Shown here in pieces: positions 52,369 through 60,993 of a stretch of DNA of 64,000 bases. The notes beneath the pieces are model-generated. The model was not told where the DNA came from. It saw only the letters and a program-made list of their open reading frames with translations, and did no database searches. The stretch's first letter is position 1. Each line of letters begins with the position of its first letter. Both the position numbers and the translations under genes were made by a program. Origin of the DNA: DAHUXD01 sp963736455 (GTDB lineage: Bacteria; Acidobacteriota; Thermoanaerobaculia; UBA5066; Gp7-AA6); assembly GCA_963736455.1 (NCBI GenBank), contig CAVTON010000001.1:2790001-2854000 (forward strand). Reading direction: 5' to 3'.

Positions 52369-53463
52369 TCAGCTCTGCGTCAGCCAGTTCTCGCGCGGCT
52401 TCGCGGGCGGCATCCAGGGAGGAAGCGGCATCAGCAGGAGGGCCGACAGCGCCGAGACCAGCGGCTCGTACATGCGGCGAAGCTCCGCCAGCCGGGCGTC
52501 GGCCTCCGGGTCCTCGCGCAGCGGAATCTTCGCGGCGGAGAGCTCGCGGCGCAGGCGCGCGAGTCCGTCGTCGTCGAGGCGATTCGGCGCCGGCGGTCGC
52601 GCCGGCACGTTCAGGACGTGGCACATGTCCGCGACGGCATGGCGCGCCATTGCGAAGGTCAGGCGAGCCTGGCGCCGACAGTCGGTCCGAACGACCGCGA
52701 GGACGAGCGCGCACGAGTCGAGGATGGCCGTCATTCCGGAGACCCAGGACTGGTTGTCGTGCTGCGACCGGTAGAACGCGAGCACGGGAAACGAAACGTG
52801 GCTCTCGAGCAGCTCGGCGGCCCAGCGCTCCCAGTCGCGCAGGAGGTCCACGAGGGCGGCGCTGCCGTCTTCTCCCATGTGACGGCGCAGGAGCTCGACC
52901 GCGGTCGGAGGCGATCCGGCGCGCGCATCGAGGAGCGCGATCGAGGCCTCGCGGCGGGAGAAGGCCTGCGAGACGACGGGCAGGTAGCCGATGACGAGGG
53001 CGAGGAAGCCGAGCCCGATGCCGGACTCGAACACGGTGAAGAAGCGGCCGGCCGGCGAATGCGGGACCACGTCGCCGAGGCCCAGGGTGAAGAGCGTCGT
53101 GCCGCTCATGTAGAGCGTCGTCGCGAAGTTGTCGCTGCCGTCCGGCGACGCCATGCGCGAGCCGGCGCCCCACTGCATGAGTCCGAAGGCGAGCACGAGC
53201 GAAAGCGCCCAGAGGGCGATGAGCAGCAGAAGCCAGAGCGGGCCGTAGACGAGGAGGAAATTCTCGCGGCGATTGCCGCCGGACATGCGTCGCGCGATCC
53301 CGCGCCACGACGGCCAGGTCAGGCGATAGAAGAGAATGGTCAAACGGTTGCCGCGCGAGACGCGCCGCGAGAGCACCATCGTCTCGAACGCGTCCCAGAG
53401 CGTGGCGACGAGAAGGACGGCTCCCGTCGCGACCAGGGCGATCGACACCTCGGCGCGCGTCAC
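52369..53463 (-). CDS. Two-transmembrane potassium channel-like protein
   Basis: A 364-residue membrane protein. Residues 5-25 form a first helix, 72-95 a second, and the pore loop TTLFTLGLGDVVPHSPAGRFFTVFESGIG (about 121-149) contains TLGLGD, a variant of the K+ selectivity filter T-x-G-[YFL]-G. A further helix and a cytoplasmic helical domain of about 190 residues follow. It is an ion channel of the Ion_trans_2 type; selectivity is inferred. It probably shares a transcript with the decarboxylase gene 8 bp downstream. Confidence 0.85.
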   Translation of the reverse strand: MTRAEVSIALVATGAVLLVATLWDAFETMVLSRRVSRGNRLTILFYRLTWPSWRGIARRMSGGNRRENFLLVYGPLWLLLLIALWALSLVLAFGLMQWGAGSRMASPDGSDNFATTLYMSGTTLFTLGLGDVVPHSPAGRFFTVFESGIGLGFLALVIGYLPVVSQAFSRREASIALLDARAGSPPTAVELLRRHMGEDGSAALVDLLRDWERWAAELLESHVSFPVLAFYRSQHDNQSWVSGMTAILDSCALVLAVVRTDCRRQARLTFAMARHAVADMCHVLNVPARPPAPNRLDDDGLARLRRELSAAKIPLREDPEADARLAELRRMYEPLVSALSALLLMPLPPWMPPAKPRENWLTQS

Positions 53464-53502
53464 GGCGCCATTGAATCACTAGCAGGCGGCCGAAGGAAAA
53501 GT

Positions 53503-53526
53503 CGGCCCCGCCGCGAAGCGGGGCCG
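53503..53526. other. GC-rich 9-bp hairpin between divergent genes
   Basis: CGGCCCCGC-CGCGAA-GCGGGGCCG forms a perfect 9-bp stem, followed on the minus strand by a short T-rich run. It sits in the 150-bp region between the channel gene and the glycosyltransferase gene, 40 bp upstream of the channel start, and could act as an attenuator or a leftover terminator. Confidence 0.35.
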
Positions 53527-53613
53527 CGGGGAGGGGGAGGAATCGAGCTTGCGAGACCGCGGCGCTCCGTTTGCCGGTGCTGTATCGTGCCTCCGAGGTA
53601 TTCGACGAGCGGC

Positions 53614-55704
53614 ATGCAGGCGGGTTTACGAGCCGGCGCGGCCGCGCGACGTTCGGGGCGGTTCGGATCGGCTCTCGTGGTGGCGTGGACGATTCTCGTT
53701 CTGGCGCGCTCGCGCCCGCTCGCGGCCGCCTACCTCCGGAAGCTCTCGGCCGGCCACTCCGCGCCGGCCCTCGCCGCGGCGGCATCGGCCGCCGTGCTCC
53801 TTCTGGCCGCGCTCACGGCTCTCCTCTGGAGGCGTCCGCCGATGGCCGCGGCCGCCCTGGCCGTCTTCGCGGCGGCGACGGCCGTGCTCTCCGGAAACGC
53901 GGGCGCTCTCGCGATCGCCGCCCTGCTGCTCGCGGCGACGCTCTGGACCGGCGATCTCGTCCTGCGCGTGCTGCTCGGGCGGGACCCGGGTGTGGGCGAG
54001 CTGACCGCCGCCTTCGCCGCCGGGCTCGTCGCGGTGGGCCTGATCGTGCTCGTGCTCGGCGAGGCCGGGGTGCTCTACCCGGGAACGCTGGCGGCGGCGT
54101 TGTGCGCCTCGGTGATCGCCCGGCCTCGCCGGCTGCCCGTGCTCGCGCGCCGCTTCGCCGCGGGTGTCCGCCTGCCGCGCGGCGATGCGCCCCACCCCGT
54201 CGAAGCGGCCTGGCTCGCCCTCGCCGCACTGGTCGTCGCCGCGCTCTGGGTCGGCGCGCTCTGTCCCGACGTCTCCTGGGACGGCCTCGCCTATCACCTC
54301 CCCGAGGCGCGCGACATCGCCTCCGCGGGACGGGTCGCGGCGGCCCCCGACCTCGAGCCGCAGTCGCTCCTCTGGCGCAACCACGACGCGTACCTCGCCA
54401 CGGCCTTCCTCTTCGGAGGCGAAGGCGTCGCGCGGTTTCTTCAATTTGCCGCCGGCCTCGCGGTCTTCGGCGCGTCGCTGACCCTGGCGCGGCGTCTCGG
54501 CGCGAGAGGCGCCGGCCCTCTCGTCGTGCTCGCCCTCGCCGCGTTTCCGACGGCCATGCTGCAGCTGCACGCGACCTACGTCGACTGGCCCGCGGCGCTT
54601 CTCGTCGCGGCGTCCGCGAGCGAGCTCGCCGTGGCGCGGGGCGACCCGGCACGCCTGCGTTCGGCTGCGTTTCTCTTCGCGGGAGCCGTCGTCGTCAAGA
54701 TCTTCGCGCTCCTGGCGGCGCCGGCGCTCGCGATCCTGGCCGTCCGATCGCACCCGCGGGCGCGATCCGTCGCGGCATCCCTTTCCGTCGCCCTTCTCGT
54801 CGTCGCACCGTGGCTCATGTGGAGCGCGCGGCACGCGGGATCGGTCGTCGCGCCGTACGCGGGCTCCCCGTCGCAGCTGCTCGGCCGGATCGGCAGCGGC
54901 CATTACTTCACGACGTCGCCGGCCTCCGGCGCGACCGCGGCGGCGCCGTCGCCTTCGGAGCGGCTGGTGCGCTTCCTCCGCCTGCCTTACGACCTCACGT
55001 TTCACTCGAGCCGCTTCGAAGCCAACGGGGACGGCTACGGCGGAGTGCTCGCCCTGGCCGCCCTGGCAGGCCTCGTGGGCTGGAACGCGCGCCGGCTGTG
55101 GCTCTTCGGGCTCGCGGCCGCGCCCGTGATCTTTCTCTGGTCATGTCTCTATCTGCCGTCGGTGCGCTACCTATTTCCTCTGTATCCGCTCTACGCGGTC
55201 TTCGCCGCCGAAGGCCTTCGGCGTCTGACCTCGCGGTTCTCGGGTCCTCCGGGCGTCGCGGCGGGAGCGGCCCTGCTCGCGGCCGCGGCCGCGTTTCCGG
55301 TCCAGCTCGGCTCGAGCGGCCTGGAGTGGCGCGCGGCGACGGGGCGGATCACGCGCGATCAGTACCTCGACGCGAAGCTGCCGTCCTATGCGTTGCGCAC
55401 GCGACTCGGCGCCGGGGATCGGGTCGTACTCTTCGGCGAGAACGACCGGTTCCACTGCCCGGCGGCCGTCGCCTGGCGCGACGACTATCTCCCGGTCGCG
55501 GCCTGGGGCCGCGACCCGGCCGCCTGGCGCCGCGGCCTCGAGGTGCTCGGGATCACCGCCGTTCTCGATCGCGAGGACCGGCGCCGCGGCGCGGCGCTGC
55601 TCGGCGCCCTCGGCGACCGTCTCGAGCTGGAAGCGCGAAACGGCCCGGCCGTCCTCTACCGCGTGCGGCCGCGTCCGGCCCGGACCTCGCCTGCGGTACA
55701 ATGA
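53614..55704 (+). CDS. Multi-spanning membrane protein, GT39/ArnT-like glycosyltransferase
   Basis: A 696-residue membrane protein with about 13 hydrophobic segments. After an N-terminal helix bundle comes DVSWDGLAYHLPEARDIASAGRV at about residue 220, the acidic first-loop motif used by dolichyl/undecaprenyl-phosphate sugar transferases (GT-C fold). LQLHATYVDWPAALLVAAS and FPLYPLYAVFAAEGLRRL are typical. A soluble C-terminal part of about 110 residues (RVVLFGENDRFHCPAAVAWRDD) ends the protein. Donor and acceptor are unknown. Confidence 0.75.
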   Translation: MQAGLRAGAAARRSGRFGSALVVAWTILVLARSRPLAAAYLRKLSAGHSAPALAAAASAAVLLLAALTALLWRRPPMAAAALAVFAAATAVLSGNAGALAIAALLLAATLWTGDLVLRVLLGRDPGVGELTAAFAAGLVAVGLIVLVLGEAGVLYPGTLAAALCASVIARPRRLPVLARRFAAGVRLPRGDAPHPVEAAWLALAALVVAALWVGALCPDVSWDGLAYHLPEARDIASAGRVAAAPDLEPQSLLWRNHDAYLATAFLFGGEGVARFLQFAAGLAVFGASLTLARRLGARGAGPLVVLALAAFPTAMLQLHATYVDWPAALLVAASASELAVARGDPARLRSAAFLFAGAVVVKIFALLAAPALAILAVRSHPRARSVAASLSVALLVVAPWLMWSARHAGSVVAPYAGSPSQLLGRIGSGHYFTTSPASGATAAAPSPSERLVRFLRLPYDLTFHSSRFEANGDGYGGVLALAALAGLVGWNARRLWLFGLAAAPVIFLWSCLYLPSVRYLFPLYPLYAVFAAEGLRRLTSRFSGPPGVAAGAALLAAAAAFPVQLGSSGLEWRAATGRITRDQYLDAKLPSYALRTRLGAGDRVVLFGENDRFHCPAAVAWRDDYLPVAAWGRDPAAWRRGLEVLGITAVLDREDRRRGAALLGALGDRLELEARNGPAVLYRVRPRPARTSPAVQ

Positions 55705-55725
55705 TGACGTCCTCACGGTAAACGG

Positions 55726-56085
55726 ATGACCGACCCCATCGTCTTTCGCGAGACTACCTCGGAGGCTTCTCCAACGGCGGGACAGCTCCGTGACGCGGTC
55801 GCGGTGCGTTTCGATCCCTCCCGGGGCGTGCTGCTGCGCTTCGAAATCGCGCTCGCCGACGACACGTCTCTCGAGGCCCTTCGCTATGCGCGGCGGGCAA
55901 TGCTTCGCGAGGAACGCACGCGGGGACTCGAGTGGGACGAGCCGTCGATGGAGGACCCGTCGATCGCCGGACGGGAGCTGCGGTGGTTCGCCCCGGTGTC
56001 TCAGGCGGCCTGGTGCCGCGAGAAGGTCTCCGAGCTCATCGAACGCGCCAATCGCGCTTGCGCCGAGCTGCCGGTCTCGCGCTGA
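55726..56085 (+). CDS. Unknown small protein, tandem paralogue A
   Basis: A 119-residue soluble protein with no recognised family. It shares the exact 16-residue block SLEALRYARRAMLREE and a similar flank (RFEIALADDT) with the next gene, so the two arose by duplication. Pattern: a beta-rich N-terminal half, a basic amphipathic helix, a short acidic loop, then a C-terminal helix (AWCREKVSELIERANRACAEL). It starts 21 bp after the membrane protein gene and may be cotranscribed with it. No strong ribosome site is visible. Confidence 0.65.
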   Translation: MTDPIVFRETTSEASPTAGQLRDAVAVRFDPSRGVLLRFEIALADDTSLEALRYARRAMLREERTRGLEWDEPSMEDPSIAGRELRWFAPVSQAAWCREKVSELIERANRACAELPVSR

Positions 56086-56097
56086 TGCCCGGCGGCC

Positions 56098-56112
56098 GTT
56101 ACCGCCGGTAAC
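56098..56112. promoter_or_regulatory. Palindrome between the tandem paralogues
   Basis: GTTACC-GCC-GGTAAC is a perfect 6-bp dyad with a 3-bp centre, 12 bp after paralogue A. It could be an operator for paralogue B or a weak transcript-end stem; there is no direct evidence for either. Confidence 0.3.
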
Positions 56113-56226
56113 ACTTTTTCACCTCGGGCCGCCCGGCCCGGCGGCGCCGCGAGCCACAAGTTCCTGTGCTGCGGCACTCTGCGCCGAGCCGGCCCTTCCG
56201 GCATGGCGTTCGCAAATTCGACGACC

Positions 56227-56607
56227 ATGCCCCGAATCGCCTTCACCGAGATCGCGTCCGATCCCGTCTCATTCCCGTCGGGCTCGAGCGCGCCGCGGCT
56301 CGACGCTGCGACGGCGACGTTGCGCTTCCGCCTCGCCTCGAGCGACGACCGCAGCCTCGAGGCCCTGCGCTATGCCCGGCGCGCGATGCTTCGAGAGGAG
56401 TGGACCCGCGGAGTCGCGGAGGGCGAGCCGTCGCTCGACGAGGCCGTCTTTTCCGCGTTCGACGTGGTCTGGTCGGTTTCCGCGTCGGAGCGGCCCCGCT
56501 GCCGGGCCATTCTGGAGGACCTCGTGGCGCGGGCGAATCGGGCTCTCGCGGACATGTCGGCGGCGGGGCGGTTTTCCCGCGGCGCCGAGCGGGCACGCAC
56601 GACGTAA
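56227..56607 (+). CDS. Unknown small protein, tandem paralogue B
   Basis: A 126-residue protein. MPRIAFTEIASDPVS aligns with MTDPIVFRETTSEAS of paralogue A, which supports the ATG at 56227 over the one at 56203. The block SLEALRYARRAMLREE is identical to A, and the C-terminal helix (CRAILEDLVARANRALADM) corresponds. It keeps a Trp-Ser-Val core strand (DVVWSVSASE) where A has ELRWFAPVSQ. Function unknown. It is followed after 10 bp by a BamE-like gene, suggesting a small operon. Confidence 0.65.
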   Translation: MPRIAFTEIASDPVSFPSGSSAPRLDAATATLRFRLASSDDRSLEALRYARRAMLREEWTRGVAEGEPSLDEAVFSAFDVVWSVSASERPRCRAILEDLVARANRALADMSAAGRFSRGAERARTT

Positions 56608-56617
56608 GATCGAGGCG

Positions 56618-57004
56618 ATGAGCTCGCGACTCGTTCGCCGGTTGATCCTGCTGGCCCTGGCGGGGGGAATCGGCTACTGGATCTACAAGGACCGGCCGAC
56701 GATCTCGGGTCTGGTCGACTCCGTCAGCCGACCCATCATGGGCTCGAAGGCGGCCGTCGACACGTCCGAGCGCAACCGGGTGGTCGGCGATGCGACCACC
56801 GAGATCAGCGACCAAACCGACCGGATCGTGGCCGCCCTGCACGAGGGAATGACGACGAGCGACGTGCTCGAGATCCTGGGAAACCCGGACAAGGTCGAGC
56901 CCGAGACCGTCGACGGGGTCGAGCAGCAGCGCTGGAACTATGCGAAGGTGCGGCGCGTCCTGGTCGTTCGCAAGGGGCGCGTCGTCTCGATCTCGGTCAA
57001 GTAG
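56618..57004 (+). CDS. BamE/SmpA-like membrane-anchored protein (paralogue of 19480-19842)
   Basis: A 128-residue protein with an N-terminal membrane segment (residues 5-23) and a C-terminal BamE-like domain: MTTSDVLEILGNPDKVEPETVDG, then WNYAKVRRVLVVRKGRVVSISVK. The helix-turn LGxPD and final strands match the copy at 19480-19842. The middle part (TSERNRVVGDATTEISDQTDRI) is helical. It overlaps the convergent glucokinase gene by 8 bp. Its role is probably envelope-related; it is not itself the outer-membrane assembly BamE, which is a lipoprotein. Confidence 0.7.
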   Translation: MSSRLVRRLILLALAGGIGYWIYKDRPTISGLVDSVSRPIMGSKAAVDTSERNRVVGDATTEISDQTDRIVAALHEGMTTSDVLEILGNPDKVEPETVDGVEQQRWNYAKVRRVLVVRKGRVVSISVK

Positions 57005-57983
57005 CGCGCCGGGCGGCGGCGGCGGCCGCGCCGTAGAGGCCGAGCCGCGCGTCGAGGACCACGCGCACCGGAATCGCGGCGAGCAGCCCTCGCATCGGCG
57101 GCTTGTCGAGGAATGCCCTCCGAAATGCCGGGGACCTCAGCGCGGACAGGATCTTCGGGGCGATGCCTCCGGCCACGTACACGCCCCCGGTCGCGCGATA
57201 TTGGAGAGCGAGGTTGCCCGCCTCCGAGCCGTAGATCTCGACGAAGAGATCGAGGGCCGCACGGCAGAGCCGGTCCCGGCGCGCCAGGCCGAGCCGGCTG
57301 ATGACGGCGGCCGGATCCTCGGCGCCCTCGAGCGCGGCGGAGGCCCGGGCGCCCGGCCGCGCGATGCCTTCCCCCGCGAGGAACTCGTAGAGCAGAACGA
57401 GGCCGCTTCCGGAGAGGATGCGCTCGCGTGTCGCACGGCCGAACCGGCGCCGCAGGAACACGGTGAGCCGATCCTGGAGTGTCGAGCGCGGACCGAAGTC
57501 GACGTGGCCGCCCTCGGACGCGACGACGTCATCGGCCTCGGCCGACCGCAGCAGGACCGCTTCGCCGAGGCCCGTCCCGGCGCCGAGCAACGCGATCGGG
57601 CCCCGGGGATCCGGCCGGCCGCGCCACAGCGTGGCCGTTTGCCGCGCGCCGAGGTATCGCAAGCCGAGGGCGTTGGCGCCGAAGTCGTTGACGAGCGCCA
57701 CGCTCCCGAGTCTCGCGCGCCGGGCCAGGAGGCGCTCGTCCAGCCGCCAACCTAGATTCGTGATCGTCGAGCGGCCGTCCACGACCGGGCCGGCCACGCC
57801 GAACCCGGCCGCCACCGGACGGGCGGGCTCGGCTCCCAGAAACGCTTCGACGATCTCCTCGAGGCCCAGGTGATCGGCGCTGTGATACCGCTCGAGCCGC
57901 AGGACGCGGCAATGCCGGCCCGCGATCTCCACGATCGCCAGGGCCGTCTTCGTTCCCCCGACGTCACCCGCGAGAATCCGCAC
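56997..57983 (-). CDS. glk: Glucokinase (Glk family)
   Basis: A 328-residue sugar kinase. LAGDVGGTKTALAIVE is the phosphate-1 motif, VNDFGANALGLRYLG is the sugar-binding Asn-Asp region, LLGAGTGLGEAVL the second phosphate loop and SEGGHVDFGPRS the family-specific Glu-Gly-Gly-His. Length fits the bacterial Glk (PF02685) family. It phosphorylates glucose, feeding glycolysis and, through glucose-1-phosphate, glycogen synthesis by GlgC/GlgA in this window. Its 3' end overlaps the convergent BamE-like gene. Confidence 0.92.
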   Translation of the reverse strand: MRILAGDVGGTKTALAIVEIAGRHCRVLRLERYHSADHLGLEEIVEAFLGAEPARPVAAGFGVAGPVVDGRSTITNLGWRLDERLLARRARLGSVALVNDFGANALGLRYLGARQTATLWRGRPDPRGPIALLGAGTGLGEAVLLRSAEADDVVASEGGHVDFGPRSTLQDRLTVFLRRRFGRATRERILSGSGLVLLYEFLAGEGIARPGARASAALEGAEDPAAVISRLGLARRDRLCRAALDLFVEIYGSEAGNLALQYRATGGVYVAGGIAPKILSALRSPAFRRAFLDKPPMRGLLAAIPVRVVLDARLGLYGAAAAAARRAT

Positions 57984-58110
57984 GCTCCGACGCTAACATC
58001 TACGATCCGTACACCGGCGGCCGTGGAGGCGTCCCCATCGGTCTCCTTGCCGGCCTGCTAGCATCGCGGCGCCCGGCCGGGGTCGGGACCGCGCCCCTTC
58101 GAGGGCGGGC

Positions 58111-58146
58111 AAAAAAAAGCCCCGGGAGGGGTGGGGCCGCCCGGGG
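58111..58146 (-). terminator. Intrinsic terminator-like hairpin with no annotated upstream gene
   Basis: On the minus strand CCCCGGG pairs with CCCGGGG around a 13-nt loop and is followed by eight T residues (58118-58111). No minus-strand coding gene ends here: the region 57984-58270 lies between divergent glk and the PLD gene. A second imperfect stem (about 58150-58185, GGCGA pairing with TCGCC) lies immediately upstream on the same strand, so a short structured RNA could end here. Nothing else is recognisable in this spacer. Confidence 0.5.
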
Positions 58147-58270
58147 GGCGAAAGGAGGAGGTTGAGGTTCCCTTTGCTCGCCTATCCCGGATTGCAAGCG
58201 GCCGGCCAGCGGAGCCGTTGGTGACAAGTTGTCTTTCTCCAGTGAGTTGGGCGCTCACTCCGAACCAGGC

Positions 58271-59605
58271 ATGACGAGAATTGTCAGCGTCTCATCCTCG
58301 CGGAATGCGACTTATTGCTCGCCGCGGCTCGGACGAGTCTCGCGGCACATCCGGCGTGCGCTCGCGATCGCGTCTTGCGCGGCCTGGCTGTCCGCGCTCT
58401 GCGGCTGTTCCTACATCTTCTCGGAGAAACGCACCGTCTATCACTACGAGCCCTCCTACGGGGTGGACAGCCCCGAGTTCCTGCGCTCGCTCGACGGGCT
58501 CGGCACCGCGATGGTGCCCGGCAATTCCGCGCGCCTTCTCCAGAACGGCGACGGCATCTTTCCCGCGATGCTCGACGCCATCGCTCGCGCGCGGCAATCG
58601 GTCAATCTGGAGACCTACATCTTCGACCACGGATCGATCGCCACGCGTTTCGCCGCGGCGCTCTGCGAGCGCGCGCGCGCGGGCGTCGACGTCCGCATCC
58701 TGGTCGACGGCTGGGGGTCGAATCTCGGTCCGCTTCAGCCCGAGCTCGAGGCGGCCGGCGTTCGAGTCCGCATCTACAAGCCCGTCCGGCTCTATTCGAT
58801 CGAGGGCGTCGGGCGCCGGACGCACCGGCGCATCCTGACGATCGACGGACGGATCGGTTTCTGCGGCGGCGTCGCCATCGACGACCGGTGGCTCGGCGAT
58901 GCGCGCAACGCATCGGAGTGGCGGGACACGATGATCGAGATGGAGGGGCCGGTCGTCGTGCAGCTCCAGCACGTGTTCGCCCAGGACTGGATTTTCACCA
59001 CGGGCCAGGTGTTGAACGGAGACCGGCAGTTTCCCGAGGTCGCGCCGGCCGGGACGCTTCTCGCGCAGGCGATCGCGGCCTCGCGCGGCGATGCGATCTC
59101 GATGTCGAAGCTGATGCTCTACATGGCGATCCAGGCGGCGCGGCGCAGCATCTGGATCGAGAACGCGTACTTCGCGCCCGACCGGCAGATTCGCGACGGT
59201 CTCGCCGCGGCGGCGCGGCGCGGCGTCGACGTGAAGGTCATCGTTCCCGGCTCCCACACGGACGCGCCGAACGTGCGCCTGGCGGCCCACTACCACTACG
59301 GCAACCTGCTTGCGGCCGGCGTCGGGATCTACGAATTCCGACCCACGATGATGCACAACAAGGTCATGGTGGTCGACGGGATCTGGTCGACCGTCGGCTC
59401 GATCAACTTCGTGAATCGGTCGATGACCAAGAACGCCGAGGCCAACTTCGTCGTCTACGACCGGGGCTTCGCGGCCGAGGTCGAATCCATGATCCTCGCC
59501 GACCTGGCCCGATGCGACGTGCTCACCGAGGCCGCGTGGAAGAAGCGGGGGCCGTTGACCCGCCTCGGCGAGCTGTTCTTCTTTCTCTTCGCCGAAAACT
59601 ACTGA
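58271..59605 (+). CDS. Phospholipase D/cardiolipin synthase-like lipoprotein
   Basis: A 444-residue protein with two PLD domains. An N-terminal hydrophobic segment ends in ALCGC, a probable lipobox (Cys46). The first catalytic motif is THRRILTIDGRIGFCGG, where Arg replaces the Lys of HxKx4D; the second, MHNKVMVVDGIWSTVGSINF, is canonical. GSHTDAPNVRLAAHYHYGNLLAAGVGIYEF is typical of cardiolipin synthase. The start ATG 58271 is preferred over an upstream TTG. It is likely a membrane phospholipid-transferring enzyme. Confidence 0.88.
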   Translation: MTRIVSVSSSRNATYCSPRLGRVSRHIRRALAIASCAAWLSALCGCSYIFSEKRTVYHYEPSYGVDSPEFLRSLDGLGTAMVPGNSARLLQNGDGIFPAMLDAIARARQSVNLETYIFDHGSIATRFAAALCERARAGVDVRILVDGWGSNLGPLQPELEAAGVRVRIYKPVRLYSIEGVGRRTHRRILTIDGRIGFCGGVAIDDRWLGDARNASEWRDTMIEMEGPVVVQLQHVFAQDWIFTTGQVLNGDRQFPEVAPAGTLLAQAIAASRGDAISMSKLMLYMAIQAARRSIWIENAYFAPDRQIRDGLAAAARRGVDVKVIVPGSHTDAPNVRLAAHYHYGNLLAAGVGIYEFRPTMMHNKVMVVDGIWSTVGSINFVNRSMTKNAEANFVVYDRGFAAEVESMILADLARCDVLTEAAWKKRGPLTRLGELFFFLFAENY

Positions 59606-59636
59606 GCCTCCGCGCTTGAAGTAGGATTTGCCGAAA

Positions 59637-60410
59637 ATGCTCGAAAGCCTGCTCACCCTCGACCGGCCGCTGGTCGTGTACGACACCGAGACGACCGGCA
59701 CGAACTCCCGCACCGATCGGATCATCGAGATCGCCTGCCTCAAGGTCCATCCGGATGGCCGCCGCGAGCAGTTCGTCCGCCGCCTGAATCCGACCGTGCC
59801 GATCCCGCCGGCCTCGACGGCCATTCACGGCATCTCCGATGCCGACGTCGCCGATGCGCCGCGCTTTCGGGAGATCGCCGCCGCCCTCGCCGCGTTTCTG
59901 GACGGCGCGGACCTGGCCGGATACAACATCACGGGATTCGACCTGCCGGTGCTGCGCGCGGAGTTCCTGCGGGCGGGAGTGTCGTTCGAGATCAGCGAGC
60001 GGCGCCTGGTCGACGCGCAGCGCATCTTCTTCGCCCGGGAGCCGCGGCATCTGGCGGCGGCGGCGCGCTTCTACTGCCAGTCCGAGCACGCGGGAGCGCA
60101 CGGGGCGCTCGCCGACGCCGAGATGACCCTTCGCGTCCTGGAAGGAGAGCTCCAGCGCTATGCCGACCTGCCGCGCAACGTGCCGGAGCTCCACGAGCAG
60201 TTCTGCGCCGGGCTCGATCAGGACATGGATCCCGAGGGACGGTTTCGGCTCGTCCACGGCGAGCCGACGGTCAACTTCGGGAAAAACCGCGGACGGCTTC
60301 TGCGCGATCTGAGCCGCGAGGAGCCGGGCTTCCTGCGTTGGATCCTGAAGGGCGACTTCTCCGATCCGGTCAAGGAGATCGCGAGGAAATACCTGCCGGA
60401 GGGGCAGTAA
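59637..60410 (+). CDS. DnaQ-like 3'-5' exonuclease
   Basis: A 257-residue DEDDh exonuclease. Exo I is VVYDTETTGTNSRTDRIIEIA (Asp and Glu), Exo II is LAGYNITGFDLPVL (Asp) and Exo III is GAHGALADAEMTLRVL (His and Asp). HGISDADVADAPRF is the usual epsilon-like spacer. About 70 C-terminal residues (FRLVHGEPTVNFGKNRGRLLRDL...PGFLRWILKGDFSDPVK) match a helical extension common in such proteins. AAGTAGGA precedes the ATG. It may serve in repair rather than replication. Confidence 0.9.
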   Translation: MLESLLTLDRPLVVYDTETTGTNSRTDRIIEIACLKVHPDGRREQFVRRLNPTVPIPPASTAIHGISDADVADAPRFREIAAALAAFLDGADLAGYNITGFDLPVLRAEFLRAGVSFEISERRLVDAQRIFFAREPRHLAAAARFYCQSEHAGAHGALADAEMTLRVLEGELQRYADLPRNVPELHEQFCAGLDQDMDPEGRFRLVHGEPTVNFGKNRGRLLRDLSREEPGFLRWILKGDFSDPVKEIARKYLPEGQ

Positions 60411-60438
60411 CCGGAGGCCGGCGGCCCGGGAGGACCTC

Positions 60439-60993
60439 CTAGGACTTGCTGGTCTTGCGGAACCGCAGCGTCTCGCCGCTGTCCACGTTGCGGAGCCGGA
60501 TGCCTCCCGGCTCGAGCTCGACGTTCCACTTGCCGAGGGCGCCGCGCATCGCCAGAGCGCAGGTCGCGTTGCCGAGCGTGTCGCCGGCAAACCCGTCGCC
60601 CTTCGGGTTCATGACGAAGCTGCAGGCCGACGAGAGCTCGCGCTCGGTGAAGCGGCCGGCGTCGGCCGAGAGCGCCGTGACCTGCGGATTGAAGTGCGGG
60701 ATGTACGTGAAGTAGATGTCCTTGCCCTGGGTCTCCAGGCGGATGACGCCCTGCTGATAGACGTTGTCGTTTTCGAAGGTTCCCATCACCGACACGAAGA
60801 GATCGTAGGGCCGCGCGGGTTCGAGCGTGACCGACGTCAGATTCAGGGTGAGGTGATTTCCCGGCGTCGCGCCTTCGAAGCTGCCCGAGAGCATCGCGGA
60901 GATCTCGTAGATCCGCGAATCCGTGGATTGGGCCAGCGCCGGGGAGGCCAGGACCGCGGCGAGGAGGAGGGCGAGGGAGACGTGCTTCTTCAT
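60439..60993 (-). CDS. Exported protein, possibly distantly CpcT/CpeT-like
   Basis: A 184-residue secreted protein (signal peptide residues 1-22). The mature chain is beta-rich with LSGSFEG, YDLFVSVMGTF, YQQGVIRLETQGKDIYFTYIPH and ending WNVELEPGGIRLRNVDSGETLRFRK. The order of strands and the two cysteines (SSACSF, NATCAL) faintly resemble the CpcT/CpeT (DUF1001) fold, but this is only a weak impression. Its start overlaps the stop of the lipoprotein gene (ATGA), so it is the third gene of the WYL operon. Confidence 0.65.
   Translation of the reverse strand: MKKHVSLALLLAAVLASPALAQSTDSRIYEISAMLSGSFEGATPGNHLTLNLTSVTLEPARPYDLFVSVMGTFENDNVYQQGVIRLETQGKDIYFTYIPHFNPQVTALSADAGRFTERELSSACSFVMNPKGDGFAGDTLGNATCALAMRGALGKWNVELEPGGIRLRNVDSGETLRFRKTSKS

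Noticed and set aside
52618..53613. Very long plus-strand frame running into the glycosyltransferase gene, which could suggest a 1,028-residue fusion protein.
   Set aside because: The upstream part is antisense to the ion channel gene and is Arg/Glu-rich shadow sequence; the membrane protein begins naturally at the ATG 53614.
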